DNA of 55,297 nucleotides from Oscillospiraceae bacterium (GCA_902791235.1 CADAUV010000005.1:1-55297), one strand, 5' to 3'. Numbered from the stretch's first letter, positions 10,221 through 19,083 are shown. The notes: generated by a model not told the origin, from the letters alone. A program made the numbers and translations.

Positions 10221-10249
10221 AAAAAGACATCCCAAAGGATGTCTTTTTT
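10221..10249. terminator. Bidirectional terminator between the S1 gene and fba
   Basis: AAAAAGACATCC (10221-10232), loop CAAA, GGATGTCTTTTTT (10237-10249). Runs of A and T flank the stem, so it can serve both convergent genes. Confidence 0.9.
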
Positions 10250-10266
10250 GTTATTAGTCGAATTTA

Positions 10267-11208
10267 TCAGTCGAATGCGTGGCCTGCTGAGCCGAATACG
10301 ACATCAATTTTATGAGCAACAACCTCTTCGATAAGGTCCCTTGCAGGTGTGAGATACTGACGGGGGTCGAAGTGAGTCGGGTTGTCGTGGATATGCTTTC
10401 TGAGCGCTGCTGTCATTGCGATTCTGATATCCGAGTCAACATTGATTTTGCAGACTGCCATTGACGCTGCCTCACGGAGCATATCCTCAGGGATACCGAT
10501 AGCGTCGGGCATTTCGCCGCCGTATGTATTAATCATCTTGATGTGCTCCTGATTAACGGAAGAAGCGCCGTGAAGAACAATCGGGAAGTTTGGTAACTGC
10601 TTACCGACCTCCTCAAGAATATCGAAACGAAGCTGCGGCTTCTGACCGGGCTTGAACTTGTAAGCGCCGTGGCTTGTACCGATTGCGATAGCAAGTGAAT
10701 CAACGCCTGTTCTTGTAGCGAAGTCATAAACCTCCTCAGGTCTTGTATAAGAAGCGTTATCAGCCTCAACCTGAACATCGTCCTCAACGCCTGCGAGTGT
10801 ACCGAGCTCGCCCTCAACAACAACGCCGTGAGCGTGAGCGTACTCAACAACCTTCTTTGTAAGAGCAACATTCTCCTCATAAGGAAGCGACGAGCCGTCA
10901 ATCATAACCGATGTAAAGCCGCCGTCAATACAGCTCTTACAGGTCTCAAAATCAGGACCGTGGTCAAGGTGAAGCGCGATGGGAAGTCCTGTTTCCTCAG
11001 AGGCAGCCTTAACCATAGCAACAAGATAGTCGTGCGAAGCGTACTTTCTTGCGCCCGAGGAGCACTGAAGGATAACGGGAGCCTCAAGCTTCTTTGCAGC
11101 TCTTGTGATACCCTGTACAATCTCCATATTGTTTACATTAAAAGCACCGATTGCATAGCCGCCCTCGTATGCCTTCTTGAACATTTCAGTAGTGGTAACT
11201 AATGGCAT
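10267..11208 (-). CDS. fba: Class II fructose-bisphosphate aldolase
   Basis: A 313-residue zinc-dependent glycolytic aldolase that splits fructose 1,6-bisphosphate. Diagnostic segments are AIGAFNVNNMEIVQG, the zinc-ligand stretch ALHLDHGPDFE, VEGELGTLAG, AIGTSHGAYKF and PIVLHGASSV. The open frame extends upstream of 11208, but GGAGAAAATATT sits directly before ATG 11208 and the product then begins MPLVTTTEMFKKA, as in homologues. It has its own promoter overlapping the ribU stop codon. Confidence 0.97.
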   Translation of the reverse strand: MPLVTTTEMFKKAYEGGYAIGAFNVNNMEIVQGITRAAKKLEAPVILQCSSGARKYASHDYLVAMVKAASEETGLPIALHLDHGPDFETCKSCIDGGFTSVMIDGSSLPYEENVALTKKVVEYAHAHGVVVEGELGTLAGVEDDVQVEADNASYTRPEEVYDFATRTGVDSLAIAIGTSHGAYKFKPGQKPQLRFDILEEVGKQLPNFPIVLHGASSVNQEHIKMINTYGGEMPDAIGIPEDMLREAASMAVCKINVDSDIRIAMTAALRKHIHDNPTHFDPRQYLTPARDLIEEVVAHKIDVVFGSAGHAFD

Positions 11209-11251
11209 AATATTTTCTCCTGTAAATTTATTTGGATTTTCACCGTTTAAT

Positions 11252-11280
11252 ATTATACTACACTCATATATAAATATCAA
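11252..11280 (-). promoter_or_regulatory. fba promoter
   Basis: On the minus strand TTGATA (11280-11275), a 17-bp spacer and TATAAT (11257-11252). The -35 box overlaps the end of ribU, so fba can be transcribed independently of the FMN-controlled gene. Confidence 0.75.
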
Positions 11281-11885
11281 TAATTAGTTTTTCTTCCGTG
11301 CAAAATCGGTGAAAGCGGCTTATAAATAAGCATTGAAACGGCAACGCTGATAAGTCCCTTCACAAGCGTGAACGGCAGATTGAATATAAACAGCGCCTGC
11401 AAAATACTCTTTACGGAGGGCAGAAGCGCCTGATACATACCAAGCACAGCCTGCTCGGGAAAGCCCAGAACGCTGTAATAAAGAGGGTAAATTATAAAAT
11501 AATTACTCGGCACCGAGATAAGCGCCATAACCGCAGCGCCTGCAATTCCTCCGATAAGAGCGCCCGCTTTGGTTCTGTTTTTTCTGTAAATAAGTCCTGC
11601 CGTGCAGGCAAATGCCGCGCCCAATATGAAATTTGAAAGCTCGCCGACAAATCCGCTCTGGCTCACCGCCATATGAATTAAATTCTTTAAAAGCGCGATT
11701 ACAATTCCCGCTATCGGTCCGTAGGCGAAGGCGCCTATAAGCTCGGGTAAATCCGAAAAATCAAGCTTGATGAAGCTCGGCATAATCGGAATCGGTACTT
11801 CAATATACTGGAGTACCACTGCAGCGGCAGTCAGCATACCGCAGCCTGCAATAATCCGTGTGCGTTTGTTCATTCCTTTTTTCAT
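11277..11885 (-). CDS. ribU: ECF transporter S component for riboflavin
   Basis: About 202 residues with five to six hydrophobic segments. It is the substrate-binding subunit of an energy-coupling-factor importer, expected to use shared EcfA/EcfT units coded elsewhere. Early motifs IPIMPSFIKLDFSDLPELIGAFAYGP and the later LPFTLVKG fit the RibU group. The riboflavin assignment rests mainly on the FMN riboswitch in front of it. An upstream TTG in frame lies inside the terminator hairpin of the leader, so ATG 11885, preceded by AAAGGAG, is the start. Confidence 0.92.
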   Translation of the reverse strand: MKKGMNKRTRIIAGCGMLTAAAVVLQYIEVPIPIMPSFIKLDFSDLPELIGAFAYGPIAGIVIALLKNLIHMAVSQSGFVGELSNFILGAAFACTAGLIYRKNRTKAGALIGGIAGAAVMALISVPSNYFIIYPLYYSVLGFPEQAVLGMYQALLPSVKSILQALFIFNLPFTLVKGLISVAVSMLIYKPLSPILHGRKTNY

Positions 11886-11902
11886 AATCTTCTCCTTTTG
11901 GG

Positions 11903-11933
11903 CAAAAGAGAAGCCCTGACTCAAGGTCAGGGC
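11903..11933 (-). terminator. Riboswitch expression-platform terminator
   Basis: GCCCTGAC (11913-11920) and GTCAGGGC (11926-11933) form an 8-bp stem followed on the minus strand by TTCTCTTTTG. It lies between the FMN aptamer and the ribU start, as expected for premature termination when FMN is bound. Confidence 0.75.
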
Positions 11934-11956
11934 ATTGTGCTGCTATAATAACCCGC

Positions 11957-12068
11957 ACATTTTCTCTCATCCGGACTATACCGTCGGTTGCGGAATTTCA
12001 CCGCATCGGCTCTTACGAGTTCGCAGACTTTAACTGCCGGTGAGGAATTACACCTCGCCCTGAAAATA
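11957..12068 (-). promoter_or_regulatory. FMN riboswitch (RFN element)
   Basis: On the minus strand the conserved RFN pieces appear in order: GGGCGAGGTGTAATTCCTCA, ACCGGCAGT, GATGCGGTGAAATTCCGC, then CCGACGGTATAGTCCGGATG and GAGAGAAAAT. The ends ATTTTC and GAAAAT pair as stem P1. It senses FMN and turns off the riboflavin importer gene downstream. Confidence 0.96.
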
Positions 12069-12080
12069 TTTGGTGATTTC

Positions 12081-12108
12081 ATTATATACCATTATATGCA
12101 TTTGTCAA
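12081..12108 (-). promoter_or_regulatory. Promoter of the FMN riboswitch-ribU transcript
   Basis: Consensus TTGACA (12108-12103), a 16-bp spacer and TATAAT (12086-12081) on the minus strand, just upstream of the aptamer. Confidence 0.85.
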
Positions 12109-12131
12109 GGACTTGCGAAAAGATTATTGAC

Positions 12132-12160
12132 TTGACAATTTCCGCCCCTTCAATTAGAAT
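12132..12160 (+). promoter_or_regulatory. Promoter of the ArsR/SmtB gene
   Basis: TTGACA (12132-12137), a 17-bp spacer and TAGAAT (12155-12160). It diverges from the ribU promoter, with only 23 bp between the two -35 boxes. Confidence 0.8.
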
Positions 12161-12192
12161 TTAGTTATACTGATTATATAAGGAGAAATATT

Positions 12193-12498
12193 ATGCCCGA
12201 GAAAAAAGAGCTTAATTATAATGAAGAGATAGTTTACGACCTTGCGGATTTATTCAAAGTCTTTTCGGACTCAACAAGAATAAAAATTCTTGTAGTGCTT
12301 TTTGAAGGCGAGCTTTGCGTTAACGATATTGCGGAGGCTGTTGAAATGAGCCAGACCGCAGTAAGCCACCAGCTTCGCGTCCTCAAGCAAAGCCACCTCA
12401 TCAAATACCGCAGAGATGGCAAGAATATGTTTTACTCGCTTGCCGACGACCATGTTGAAAAAATCATCCAGTGCGCAACGGAGCATGTTGAGGAATAA
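12193..12498 (+). CDS. ArsR/SmtB-family metal-sensing repressor
   Basis: A 101-residue winged-helix regulator. The recognition helix region is SQTAVSHQLRVLKQSHLIKYRR (residues 53-74, shown here to mark the span only by its ends SQTA and KYRR). The C-terminal helix has Asp85, His87, His98 and Glu101, which match the D-x-H...H-x2-E spacing of the zinc site of SmtB; ELCV with Cys42 is also present. It should release DNA on binding Zn or a similar ion. No transporter or metallothionein gene adjoins it, so its target is elsewhere or only itself. AAGGAG precedes the ATG. Confidence 0.9.
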   Translation: MPEKKELNYNEEIVYDLADLFKVFSDSTRIKILVVLFEGELCVNDIAEAVEMSQTAVSHQLRVLKQSHLIKYRRDGKNMFYSLADDHVEKIIQCATEHVEE

Positions 12499-12500
12499 CA

Positions 12501-12530
12501 AAGAGCAGCGCCCCAAGCGCTGCTCTTTTT
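12501..12530. terminator. Bidirectional terminator
   Basis: AAGAGCAGCGC (12501-12511), loop CCCAA, GCGCTGCTCTT (12517-12527) and T run. It lies between the convergent arsR-like and sensor kinase genes. Confidence 0.9.
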
Positions 12531-12547
12531 GAGTTTCGTATTTATAT

Positions 12548-14863
12548 TTATGCTTTAGGCAGCTTTACACAGGCTTTGAACAAATCGCCGTCGATAATGA
12601 TTTCGAGCTTACCGCCCTGCGCGCTGCAAAGCGCCTTGGCAATCGAAAGCCCGAGCCCGTTGCCCTCCGCGCTTCGCGCCTTGTCGCCGCGGACAAATCT
12701 CTGCGTAAGCTCCTGAGGGTCGATATCAAGCGGCTTAGCCGAAATATTCTTAATTTCAAATACCCCGTAATCACCTTCGCTGTATACGCTTACATACACC
12801 CTGCTTGCAGGCGCGCTGTACTTGCGCGCGTTTGAAAGCAGGTTTTCTATTACCCGAAACGCCTTTGCGCCGTCGGCAATAATCTCCACAGGCGAGTCGC
12901 TGTTTTTAACAATAAGCTCAAGCCCTGCCTTTGTAAATTCTTCCTGTGCGTCAACCGTTGACTGTAAGCACAGCTCGCCGAAATCAAGCTTCTCGGGATT
13001 AATTGTAATCACTCCGCTCGTTACCTTTGACGCTTCGATTAAATCGTCGATAAGTCTTTTGAGCCTGCCGCTTTTTTCGCTCAGAACTCCGATGTATTCG
13101 CGCGCCGCGTCATCCTCGATATCGCATTTATCAAGAAGGTCAATATATGTGATAATTGAGGTCAGCGGAGTTTTCAGGTCGTGCGATACATTAGTGATAA
13201 GCTCGCTTCTGAGCCTCTCGTCCTTAACCGCTCTGTCGACCGCCTGACGGAGCTTCGCATTATTAAGCTTAGTGCTTTTCGCAAGATACTGAAGCGAGGG
13301 ATAAAGCTCGTCGGGCTTATCGGTTTCCGTATTGTTGACCGTGTTTATAATCATCGTATCAAGCTTATCAACATAATCGGAAAGATAGTAGAATACAAGC
13401 GCATTGAACGCCGCCGCAAATATGAATACGAATATCGAAAACGGCGCAAAACGGCTGAGGGTAACGCCTGCTGTAAACAGAAGAAGCATATTTATAAGCA
13501 GGTATCCGAGCCCTATCAGAATAATATTTCGCTTAAAGCATTTTGGTCTGTATTCAAGAAGCTTGACAATATGCCTGAAAAGCTTTACCGCAAGCATATA
13601 TATTAAGGAGCAGAGGAAAAACTTATATGTCTGCCGCTTGCTCTTTACCGCTCTTACAAGCGACGCCGCAAGATATATCAGAAGCAGTGCCGCCGCTGCC
13701 GCGCTCAAAGCGAAATATGCAGGGTAGAGCAGGGACGGCCAAACAATTTCAAAGCGCATCTCCTCAAGGAGAACAAACGGAATTGCGCCAAGCCCTAAGA
13801 ATACAATGAACTGCATCTCAAACGGAATATAATCGGTGAAGAAAAGTCTGACCTCGCCGCCTTCCTTCTTTCTTCCCGTGGCTGTCAGATATATAACGGC
13901 AAGCGCAAGCATGGCAAGCATTTCCGCTATTATCACCGTAAGGCTGCGTGAAAACGACTTCATAAAAAAGTGCGCAAACGAATTATAATGATACGCCTGA
14001 TTCAGACACCAGCAGGAAAGGATATTGTCATATGAATAAAGAGGCAGTGAAGCAAAATTAAAATAATCGCCCTTCGCCGAGGAGTAAAGCTTTTCCATAT
14101 CCACGCGCATAAGGTACACCGCCTCCTGCGTGTCGCCGAGCCCAAGCTTCACCGAGGAGGTGAGCTTCTCGGCAGTATCGGCGGTGAAATGCTCCTCGTC
14201 ATAGCTTATCTCGCCGTTGTCGTAGAGATAATAATATCCGCTTTCCTTTGCCTTTTTAAGCTCTGCTTCATAGCCCTCGTAATCGCTTTGGGAAATGAAG
14301 GTTTCATTGTCGCCGATATAAATACCGTGGGAAACGGCAAAGTCGCTGCACTGACCGTGCTCATATCCTCCGCGGCTCAGCGCCGAACTGACAAAGTCCG
14401 TATAACTGCTTTTAATTGTTTCAAGCGGCGGATAACTGCTCGCCTCTATTTCGGAATACCAGATTTCAAAACGGTAGTCCTGCGAGGGAGTTTCCACGGT
14501 TTCGGTTATAATCTCGTCTTCCGAATACTCCCCTTCAAAATTCTCCTGTGAGTCATATGCCCTTTGAAGCGCCTCGTATTTTTTGAGTACCGAAGCCGCA
14601 ACCTCATCCGCTTTGCTCAGAAGGGTGTTGTAATCCTCCTCATACGCTAAATTTGCCACACCCGAAGAAACAACCGCTTCGGTATCGGAGGCAATAGCCG
14701 TAACAACTGCGGAGGAGTTCAGGAAACCCTTTTCATCCTCCGTGGGCTCGAACGAAAGTCCGCACAGGCTTAAAACCCCCTGAAATACCGCTGCGCCCGT
14801 AATAACAACGGACAATACGACGCAGAGTATTTTAACCCATACCTTATACTTATATTTTTTCAC
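12548..14863 (-). CDS. Multi-pass membrane sensor histidine kinase (VanS-like)
   Basis: About 771 residues. An N-terminal membrane anchor (about residues 10-35) is followed by a roughly 250-residue extracytoplasmic region. A block of several membrane segments covers residues about 300-510. Then come HisKA (ELITNVSHDLKTPLTS, phospho-His near residue 565) and HATPase_c (ENLLSNARKYS, GNGLGLSIAKAL). It phosphorylates the response regulator encoded just upstream. The start is uncertain: GTG 14863 or TTG 14875, both inside the end of the regulator gene. The long six-or-so-helix block between sensor and kinase is more elaborate than in classical VanS. The stimulus is unknown. Confidence 0.9.
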   Translation of the reverse strand: MKKYKYKVWVKILCVVLSVVITGAAVFQGVLSLCGLSFEPTEDEKGFLNSSAVVTAIASDTEAVVSSGVANLAYEEDYNTLLSKADEVAASVLKKYEALQRAYDSQENFEGEYSEDEIITETVETPSQDYRFEIWYSEIEASSYPPLETIKSSYTDFVSSALSRGGYEHGQCSDFAVSHGIYIGDNETFISQSDYEGYEAELKKAKESGYYYLYDNGEISYDEEHFTADTAEKLTSSVKLGLGDTQEAVYLMRVDMEKLYSSAKGDYFNFASLPLYSYDNILSCWCLNQAYHYNSFAHFFMKSFSRSLTVIIAEMLAMLALAVIYLTATGRKKEGGEVRLFFTDYIPFEMQFIVFLGLGAIPFVLLEEMRFEIVWPSLLYPAYFALSAAAAALLLIYLAASLVRAVKSKRQTYKFFLCSLIYMLAVKLFRHIVKLLEYRPKCFKRNIILIGLGYLLINMLLLFTAGVTLSRFAPFSIFVFIFAAAFNALVFYYLSDYVDKLDTMIINTVNNTETDKPDELYPSLQYLAKSTKLNNAKLRQAVDRAVKDERLRSELITNVSHDLKTPLTSIITYIDLLDKCDIEDDAAREYIGVLSEKSGRLKRLIDDLIEASKVTSGVITINPEKLDFGELCLQSTVDAQEEFTKAGLELIVKNSDSPVEIIADGAKAFRVIENLLSNARKYSAPASRVYVSVYSEGDYGVFEIKNISAKPLDIDPQELTQRFVRGDKARSAEGNGLGLSIAKALCSAQGGKLEIIIDGDLFKACVKLPKA

Positions 14864-15539
14864 ATTTGTAACCAAGACCGTACACCACCTTTAAGTACTG
14901 AGGCTCCTTTGGATTGATTTCAATTTTTTCACGAAGGTTTCTTATATGTACCGTAACTGTTTTCTCACTCGTAAACGACGGCTCGTTCCACACAGCCTCA
15001 TAAATCTGCGAGGAGGATAAAACCCTGCCCATATTGCGCATAAGATATTCAAGGATTTTATATTCCATCGCCGTAAGACGAACCTCCTGTCCGTCAACGC
15101 TGAGGCATTTTGTATCGGTATCAAGCACAAGTCCGCCCGTAACAAGCTGGCTTTCCTTCAGCTCGAGCGAGCCGAGGCTGACATAGCGTCGAAGCTGTGA
15201 TTTAACTCTCGCAACAAGCTCAAGCGGATTAAACGGCTTTGTAACATAATCGTCCGCACCGAAGCCGAGCCCCGTTATTTTATCGGTATCCTCGCTCTTG
15301 GCGGAAAGCAGTATAATCGGGAAGTTGTATTTTTCCCTGATTTTCAGCGTCGTTTTAAGTCCGTCAAGCCCCGGCATCATAATATCAAGCACCGCGCAGT
15401 GAATTTCATTATCCTTAATCTGCTCAAGCGCTTCAATACCGTTTTGCGCCGTGAGAACCCGATAGCCCTCGTTTGAAAGATAAATTCTCAGCGACTCGAG
15501 AATTGCGCTGTCATCATCGCATACAAGTACAGTTTCCAT
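14850..15539 (-). CDS. OmpR/VanR-type response regulator
   Basis: A 229-residue protein. The receiver domain has CDDD near the N-terminus, phosphoacceptor Asp52 in AVLDIMMPGLDG, and Lys in DDYVTKPFNPLEL. The C-terminal winged-helix domain ends SEKTVTVHIRNLREKIE and YLKVVYGLGYKCEKI. It forms an operon with, and overlaps, the downstream kinase gene. Targets are unknown; cell-envelope stress is the usual theme of this group. Confidence 0.95.
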   Translation of the reverse strand: METVLVCDDDSAILESLRIYLSNEGYRVLTAQNGIEALEQIKDNEIHCAVLDIMMPGLDGLKTTLKIREKYNFPIILLSAKSEDTDKITGLGFGADDYVTKPFNPLELVARVKSQLRRYVSLGSLELKESQLVTGGLVLDTDTKCLSVDGQEVRLTAMEYKILEYLMRNMGRVLSSSQIYEAVWNEPSFTSEKTVTVHIRNLREKIEINPKEPQYLKVVYGLGYKCEKI

Positions 15540-15665
15540 ATTTCCTCCGTTTGTCTGAAGCCTTCATACTCATTATCGCCTGCCATGTCAAAAGCACGGC
15601 AAAGAAAAAGTTAAGAAGTGGTAAAAATACCGCCGTTTCGGGCGGCTGTAATCGTCGTTAAAGAT

Positions 15666-15712
15666 ATTATACTAAAATAAAGGTTGAAAAACAATCATAA
15701 GTGGAGTAAAAT
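15666..15712. promoter_or_regulatory. Overlapping divergent promoters for the two-component operon and pduL
   Basis: Plus strand: TTGAAA (15684-15689), 17 bp, TAAAAT (15707-15712), toward pduL. Minus strand: TTGTTT (15694-15689), 17 bp, TATAAT (15671-15666), toward the response regulator. The -35 elements share bases, so the two promoters probably compete for polymerase. Confidence 0.7.
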
Positions 15713-15748
15713 ATAGGGCGAAAACTTTTTGAATAGGAGTACTTTAAT

Positions 15749-16327
15749 ATGAAAAACGAAGTATTAGTTGAAATTTCCGCAAGACATGTTCATGTGTCTC
15801 AGCAGGACCTTGAAACACTTTTCGGCGCAGGCTATGAGCTTACCGTAAAGAAAATGCTTTCTCAGCCGGGTCAGTTTGCCTGTGAGGAAAGAGTTAAGGT
15901 AATCGGCACGAAAGGCGAATTCCCGGCAGTGTCAATTCTCGGCCCCGTAAGAAAGGAAACACAGGTTGAGCTTTCACTCACCGACGCGCGTTCAATCGGC
16001 GTTACCGCACCCGTAAGAGAGAGCGGCGACCTTGACGGCTCGGGCGTATGTAAGCTTGTAGGCCCTGCAGGCGAGGTTGAGCTTACCAAGGGCGTTATCG
16101 CAGCTAAAAGACATATCCACGCAACCACTAAGGACGCAGAGGAAATGGGACTTGAAAACGGTCAGGTTGTCAGCGTTGAGATTCCTACCGCTAACGACAG
16201 GTCGCTCATCTTCGGCGATGTTGTTGTAAGAGTATCCGACACCTACGCCCTTGCAATGCATATTGACACTGACGAGGCTAATGCGGCAGGTATGAAGCCA
16301 AATTCAATCGGTAAGATAATCAGATAA
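15749..16327 (+). CDS. pduL: Phosphate acyltransferase of the PduL family
   Basis: A 192-residue zinc enzyme that exchanges acyl-CoA and acyl phosphate (acetyl or propanoyl). Two repeated barrel halves carry the metal-binding motifs SARHVHVS (near residue 10) and AKRHIHATTKDAE; MHIDTDEANA is near the C-terminus. No microcompartment shell, Pdu or Eut genes are nearby and there is no N-terminal encapsulation extension, so it likely acts as a free phosphotransacetylase in fermentation, paired with an acetate kinase coded elsewhere. GGAGTACTTTAAT precedes the ATG. Confidence 0.93.
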   Translation: MKNEVLVEISARHVHVSQQDLETLFGAGYELTVKKMLSQPGQFACEERVKVIGTKGEFPAVSILGPVRKETQVELSLTDARSIGVTAPVRESGDLDGSGVCKLVGPAGEVELTKGVIAAKRHIHATTKDAEEMGLENGQVVSVEIPTANDRSLIFGDVVVRVSDTYALAMHIDTDEANAAGMKPNSIGKIIR

Positions 16328-16362
16328 TTATTCTTTAAAGAACAAATCTTTAGGAGGATATT

Positions 16363-18264
16363 ATGTTTTTTGTACTTTCGGCAGTTTCCGCTGTTATTAT
16401 GGCGGTTATTGAAATCTGCTTCTTTTGCAGGAAACGCAATTTCGGCTCCTGCCTTAAAATTGTTGTTAAAAATATTTTGGCAGTTATGCTCTGCTCACTC
16501 GCTGTGCAAAAGCATGTAATGCACTATAAGCACTTCATTGACACCGACGCTTACGGCACAATGAATTTTGTAAAATTCTTTATTATGTCGCTTGCCGTAG
16601 GACTTGCGCTTCAGTTCATTTTCGCTCTTATCAACCGCTTCATCACCTTTGAGGAAGCCGATAAGCCGAAGAAAAAGGGTGCGCTCGCAGTCAAAATAGT
16701 ATCCGTTATCGTGTTCTTCCTCGGCTTAGCCGCATATTACGGAACGGTCTGGGGCAAGGGCTCCTTCGGCGATGTTACGGGCGACCAGCTCATCATCAAC
16801 CTTATGTCGCCTACAACGGGTACGGAGCGCGGCGTTTACATAGAGGCATTTGAAGGTCCCGTATTCCACACCTTCCTTTTCACAGTCCTTTTTGCGATAT
16901 TTGACTTTTCAAAGTTCAAGCTCGTTTATCACGGACTTAAACAGAATAAAAAAATATTCGGCGACCTTGCAAAAAGGCTTATCTGCCTTGTAATCGCAAT
17001 CGCAATGCTCATAGGCGGCGTGCATTACGGCTGGACCGAATTCCAGCTCAGGCAGGTATTCAACGCATATTTCATCGACTCTGAGCTTCTTGACGAGGTT
17101 TATGTCGCTCCCGAGGATACAAAAATCACCTTCCCCGAGCAGAAGAGAAATCTTATCCACATCTATCTTGAGTCGCTTGAAAACAGTTATCTTTCAAAAG
17201 ACCTTGGCGGCTATATGGATGAAAACCTTATGCCCGAGCTCACCGAGCTTACACAGCAGGAGGGCATCGTATTCTCCGATACCGACAACTTTTTCGGCGG
17301 TCCTATGAAGGGAACGGGCACACAGTGGTCAATCGCTTCAATGGTTAATCAGACAACGGGTCTTCCGATGAAGGCGCCCGGTATCAATAACGACTACGGC
17401 TCGCCCGGTAACTTCCTTCCCGGCGCATATACGCTCAACGACCTTCTTACCGATAACGGCTATGTTCAGACGGTAATGTTCGGCGCTGACGCGCGTTTCG
17501 GCGGTCTTCGTTACTACTACGAAACGCACGGTGATGTGCTTGTTTACGACTATCAGTATGCAATCGAAAACGGAATAATTCCATCCGATTACAGAGTATG
17601 GTGGGGCTTCGAGGACGACAAGCTCTATGAGCTTGCCAAAGAGGAAATCACAAGGCTTTATGAAACAGGCAAGCCCTTTAACTTCACTATGGAAACTGCC
17701 GACACTCATAAGCCGGGCGGTTATATCGGACCCAACACCCCGACTCCTTATGAAAACTCGTACGCAAACGCAATCGCATACAGCACGGCGCAGTGCGTGG
17801 AGTTCATCAACTGGATTAAGCAGCAGCCGTTTTATGAGAACACAACAATCGTAATCATCGGCGACCATGTAAGTATGGAAACTGATTTCTTTGATTTCTA
17901 TAACTTCTCCGACGACTATCTGAGAACCCAGTATAACTGTATTTTAAATCCCGCTCCGTCGGTTGAAAACCCGTCAAAGAGCGTTACGAATAACAGAGTA
18001 TGGTGTAACTGGGATATGTACCCGACAATCCTCGCGGCTATGGGCTGTACCGTCGAGGGCGAGCGCCTCGGAGTAGGCACAAACCTCTTCAGCGGAAAGG
18101 ATACAATCTTCGAGGAATACGGCGTGGACTTCACCAATGCCGAGTTTGAAAAGGTCAGCGACCTTTATAACGAGAAAATCCTTGCAGGCTATACCGAGCT
18201 TGAGGAGGAGCAGAGGAAGGAAAACCACGCTAAGTGGTATGAAATGAATACACCTGATGAATAA
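16363..18264 (+). CDS. LtaS/MdoB-like membrane phosphoglycerol transferase (sulfatase fold)
   Basis: A 633-residue protein. Membrane segments lie at about 1-20, 33-50, 70-92, 110-127, 168-182 and 204-220. From about 260 there is an extracellular alkaline phosphatase-superfamily domain: HIYLESLENSY (Glu270, metal), KGTGTQWSIASM (Thr318 or Thr320 as nucleophile), and IIGDHVSMETDFF (metal Asp/His). Members transfer glycerol phosphate to lipid or polymer, as in lipoteichoic acid or membrane glycan decoration; the acceptor here is not determined. It is 35 bp after pduL and may share its transcript. A GC-rich terminator follows. Confidence 0.88.
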   Translation: MFFVLSAVSAVIMAVIEICFFCRKRNFGSCLKIVVKNILAVMLCSLAVQKHVMHYKHFIDTDAYGTMNFVKFFIMSLAVGLALQFIFALINRFITFEEADKPKKKGALAVKIVSVIVFFLGLAAYYGTVWGKGSFGDVTGDQLIINLMSPTTGTERGVYIEAFEGPVFHTFLFTVLFAIFDFSKFKLVYHGLKQNKKIFGDLAKRLICLVIAIAMLIGGVHYGWTEFQLRQVFNAYFIDSELLDEVYVAPEDTKITFPEQKRNLIHIYLESLENSYLSKDLGGYMDENLMPELTELTQQEGIVFSDTDNFFGGPMKGTGTQWSIASMVNQTTGLPMKAPGINNDYGSPGNFLPGAYTLNDLLTDNGYVQTVMFGADARFGGLRYYYETHGDVLVYDYQYAIENGIIPSDYRVWWGFEDDKLYELAKEEITRLYETGKPFNFTMETADTHKPGGYIGPNTPTPYENSYANAIAYSTAQCVEFINWIKQQPFYENTTIVIIGDHVSMETDFFDFYNFSDDYLRTQYNCILNPAPSVENPSKSVTNNRVWCNWDMYPTILAAMGCTVEGERLGVGTNLFSGKDTIFEEYGVDFTNAEFEKVSDLYNEKILAGYTELEEEQRKENHAKWYEMNTPDE

Positions 18265-18277
18265 ATAAAAGCATAAT

Positions 18278-18310
18278 AACCCGGGGTACTCCACCCCGGG
18301 TTTAATTTAT
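18278..18310 (+). terminator. Terminator after the LtaS-like gene
   Basis: AACCCGGGG (18278-18286), loop TACTCCA, CCCCGGGTT (18294-18302), then TAATTTAT. The stem is strong; the T run is short. Confidence 0.75.
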
Positions 18311-18324
18311 GTTGTATTCCGTTA

Positions 18325-19083
18325 TTATCTTGCGTTACTCATCTGAAGCATTAATTTGTCCGAAATCATCGCAATGAACTCCGAGTTTGTCGGCTTACCT
18401 CTCTGCGACTGGATTGTATAGCCGAAATAGGAGTTAAGAATATCGACATCGCCCCTGTCCCACGCAACTTCTATTGCGTGCCTGATTGCCCTTTCAACTC
18501 TTGACGGAGTAGTTTTATATTCCTTGGCGACAGTCGGATAAAGTATTTTCGTAACCGAGCTTAACATCTCGCTGTCCTCAATGCAGAGCTGAATTGCCGT
18601 TCTTAAATACTGATAGCCTTTGATGTGCGCAGGCACGCCAATCTGCCTCATTATATCGGAAATCACAACGGCGATATCCTCATTTGCAAAGGATTTTACG
18701 CTGCTGTTGCTCCTGCTTTCGCAGAGCTTCATTATCCTTTTCGCAACCGTATTAGCGCTGACAGGTTTGATGAAATAATAGTCTGCGCCCGCGCTGATAA
18801 GCTGACCTTCAAGGCTCTCGCTGTCCGTTGCCGTAAGTACCGCGGTAACGGGCTTTTCCTTCATTGTACCTATCTTTTCAAGTACCTCAATCGCGTCGCC
18901 GTTTGGCATAAACGCCTCTATAACAACCGCGTCAAACGCAGCCTGTTCAAGCCTCTCTGACACTGCTTTTCCGTCCTTTGCGCAAAGCACAACCTCGCAC
19001 CCGTCTTTCACCATTTCATTCTGACAATCCTTGCCAAACGGCGTCCCTTCCTCTGCCACAAGCACCCTTACACAATTTTTCAT
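18325..19083 (-). CDS. spo0A: Spo0A-like sporulation regulator with Asp-to-Glu receiver
   Basis: A 252-residue protein. The C-terminal DNA-binding domain is clear Spo0A ([57 protein letters not shown]). In the N-terminal receiver, the usual Asp-Asp pocket is Glu11-Glu12 (LVAEEG) and the phosphoacceptor Asp is Glu56 ([12 protein letters not shown]); Thr84 and Lys106 (YFIKPVS) are kept. A Glu cannot be phosphorylated in the normal way and may mimic the active state, so control may be by level instead of phosphorelay. spoIVB, often next to spo0A, is not adjacent. sleB at 49.6 kb supports a sporulation background. Confidence 0.93.
   Translation of the reverse strand: MKNCVRVLVAEEGTPFGKDCQNEMVKDGCEVVLCAKDGKAVSERLEQAAFDAVVIEAFMPNGDAIEVLEKIGTMKEKPVTAVLTATDSESLEGQLISAGADYYFIKPVSANTVAKRIMKLCESRSNSSVKSFANEDIAVVISDIMRQIGVPAHIKGYQYLRTAIQLCIEDSEMLSSVTKILYPTVAKEYKTTPSRVERAIRHAIEVAWDRGDVDILNSYFGYTIQSQRGKPTNSEFIAMISDKLMLQMSNAR

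Noticed and set aside
11886-11924. Longer ribU start at TTG 11924
   Set aside because: The TTG lies in the riboswitch terminator hairpin; ATG 11885 has a strong ribosome site.
15749-16327. Part of a bacterial microcompartment locus
   Set aside because: PduL stands alone; no shell protein, aldehyde dehydrogenase or signature enzyme genes are near.
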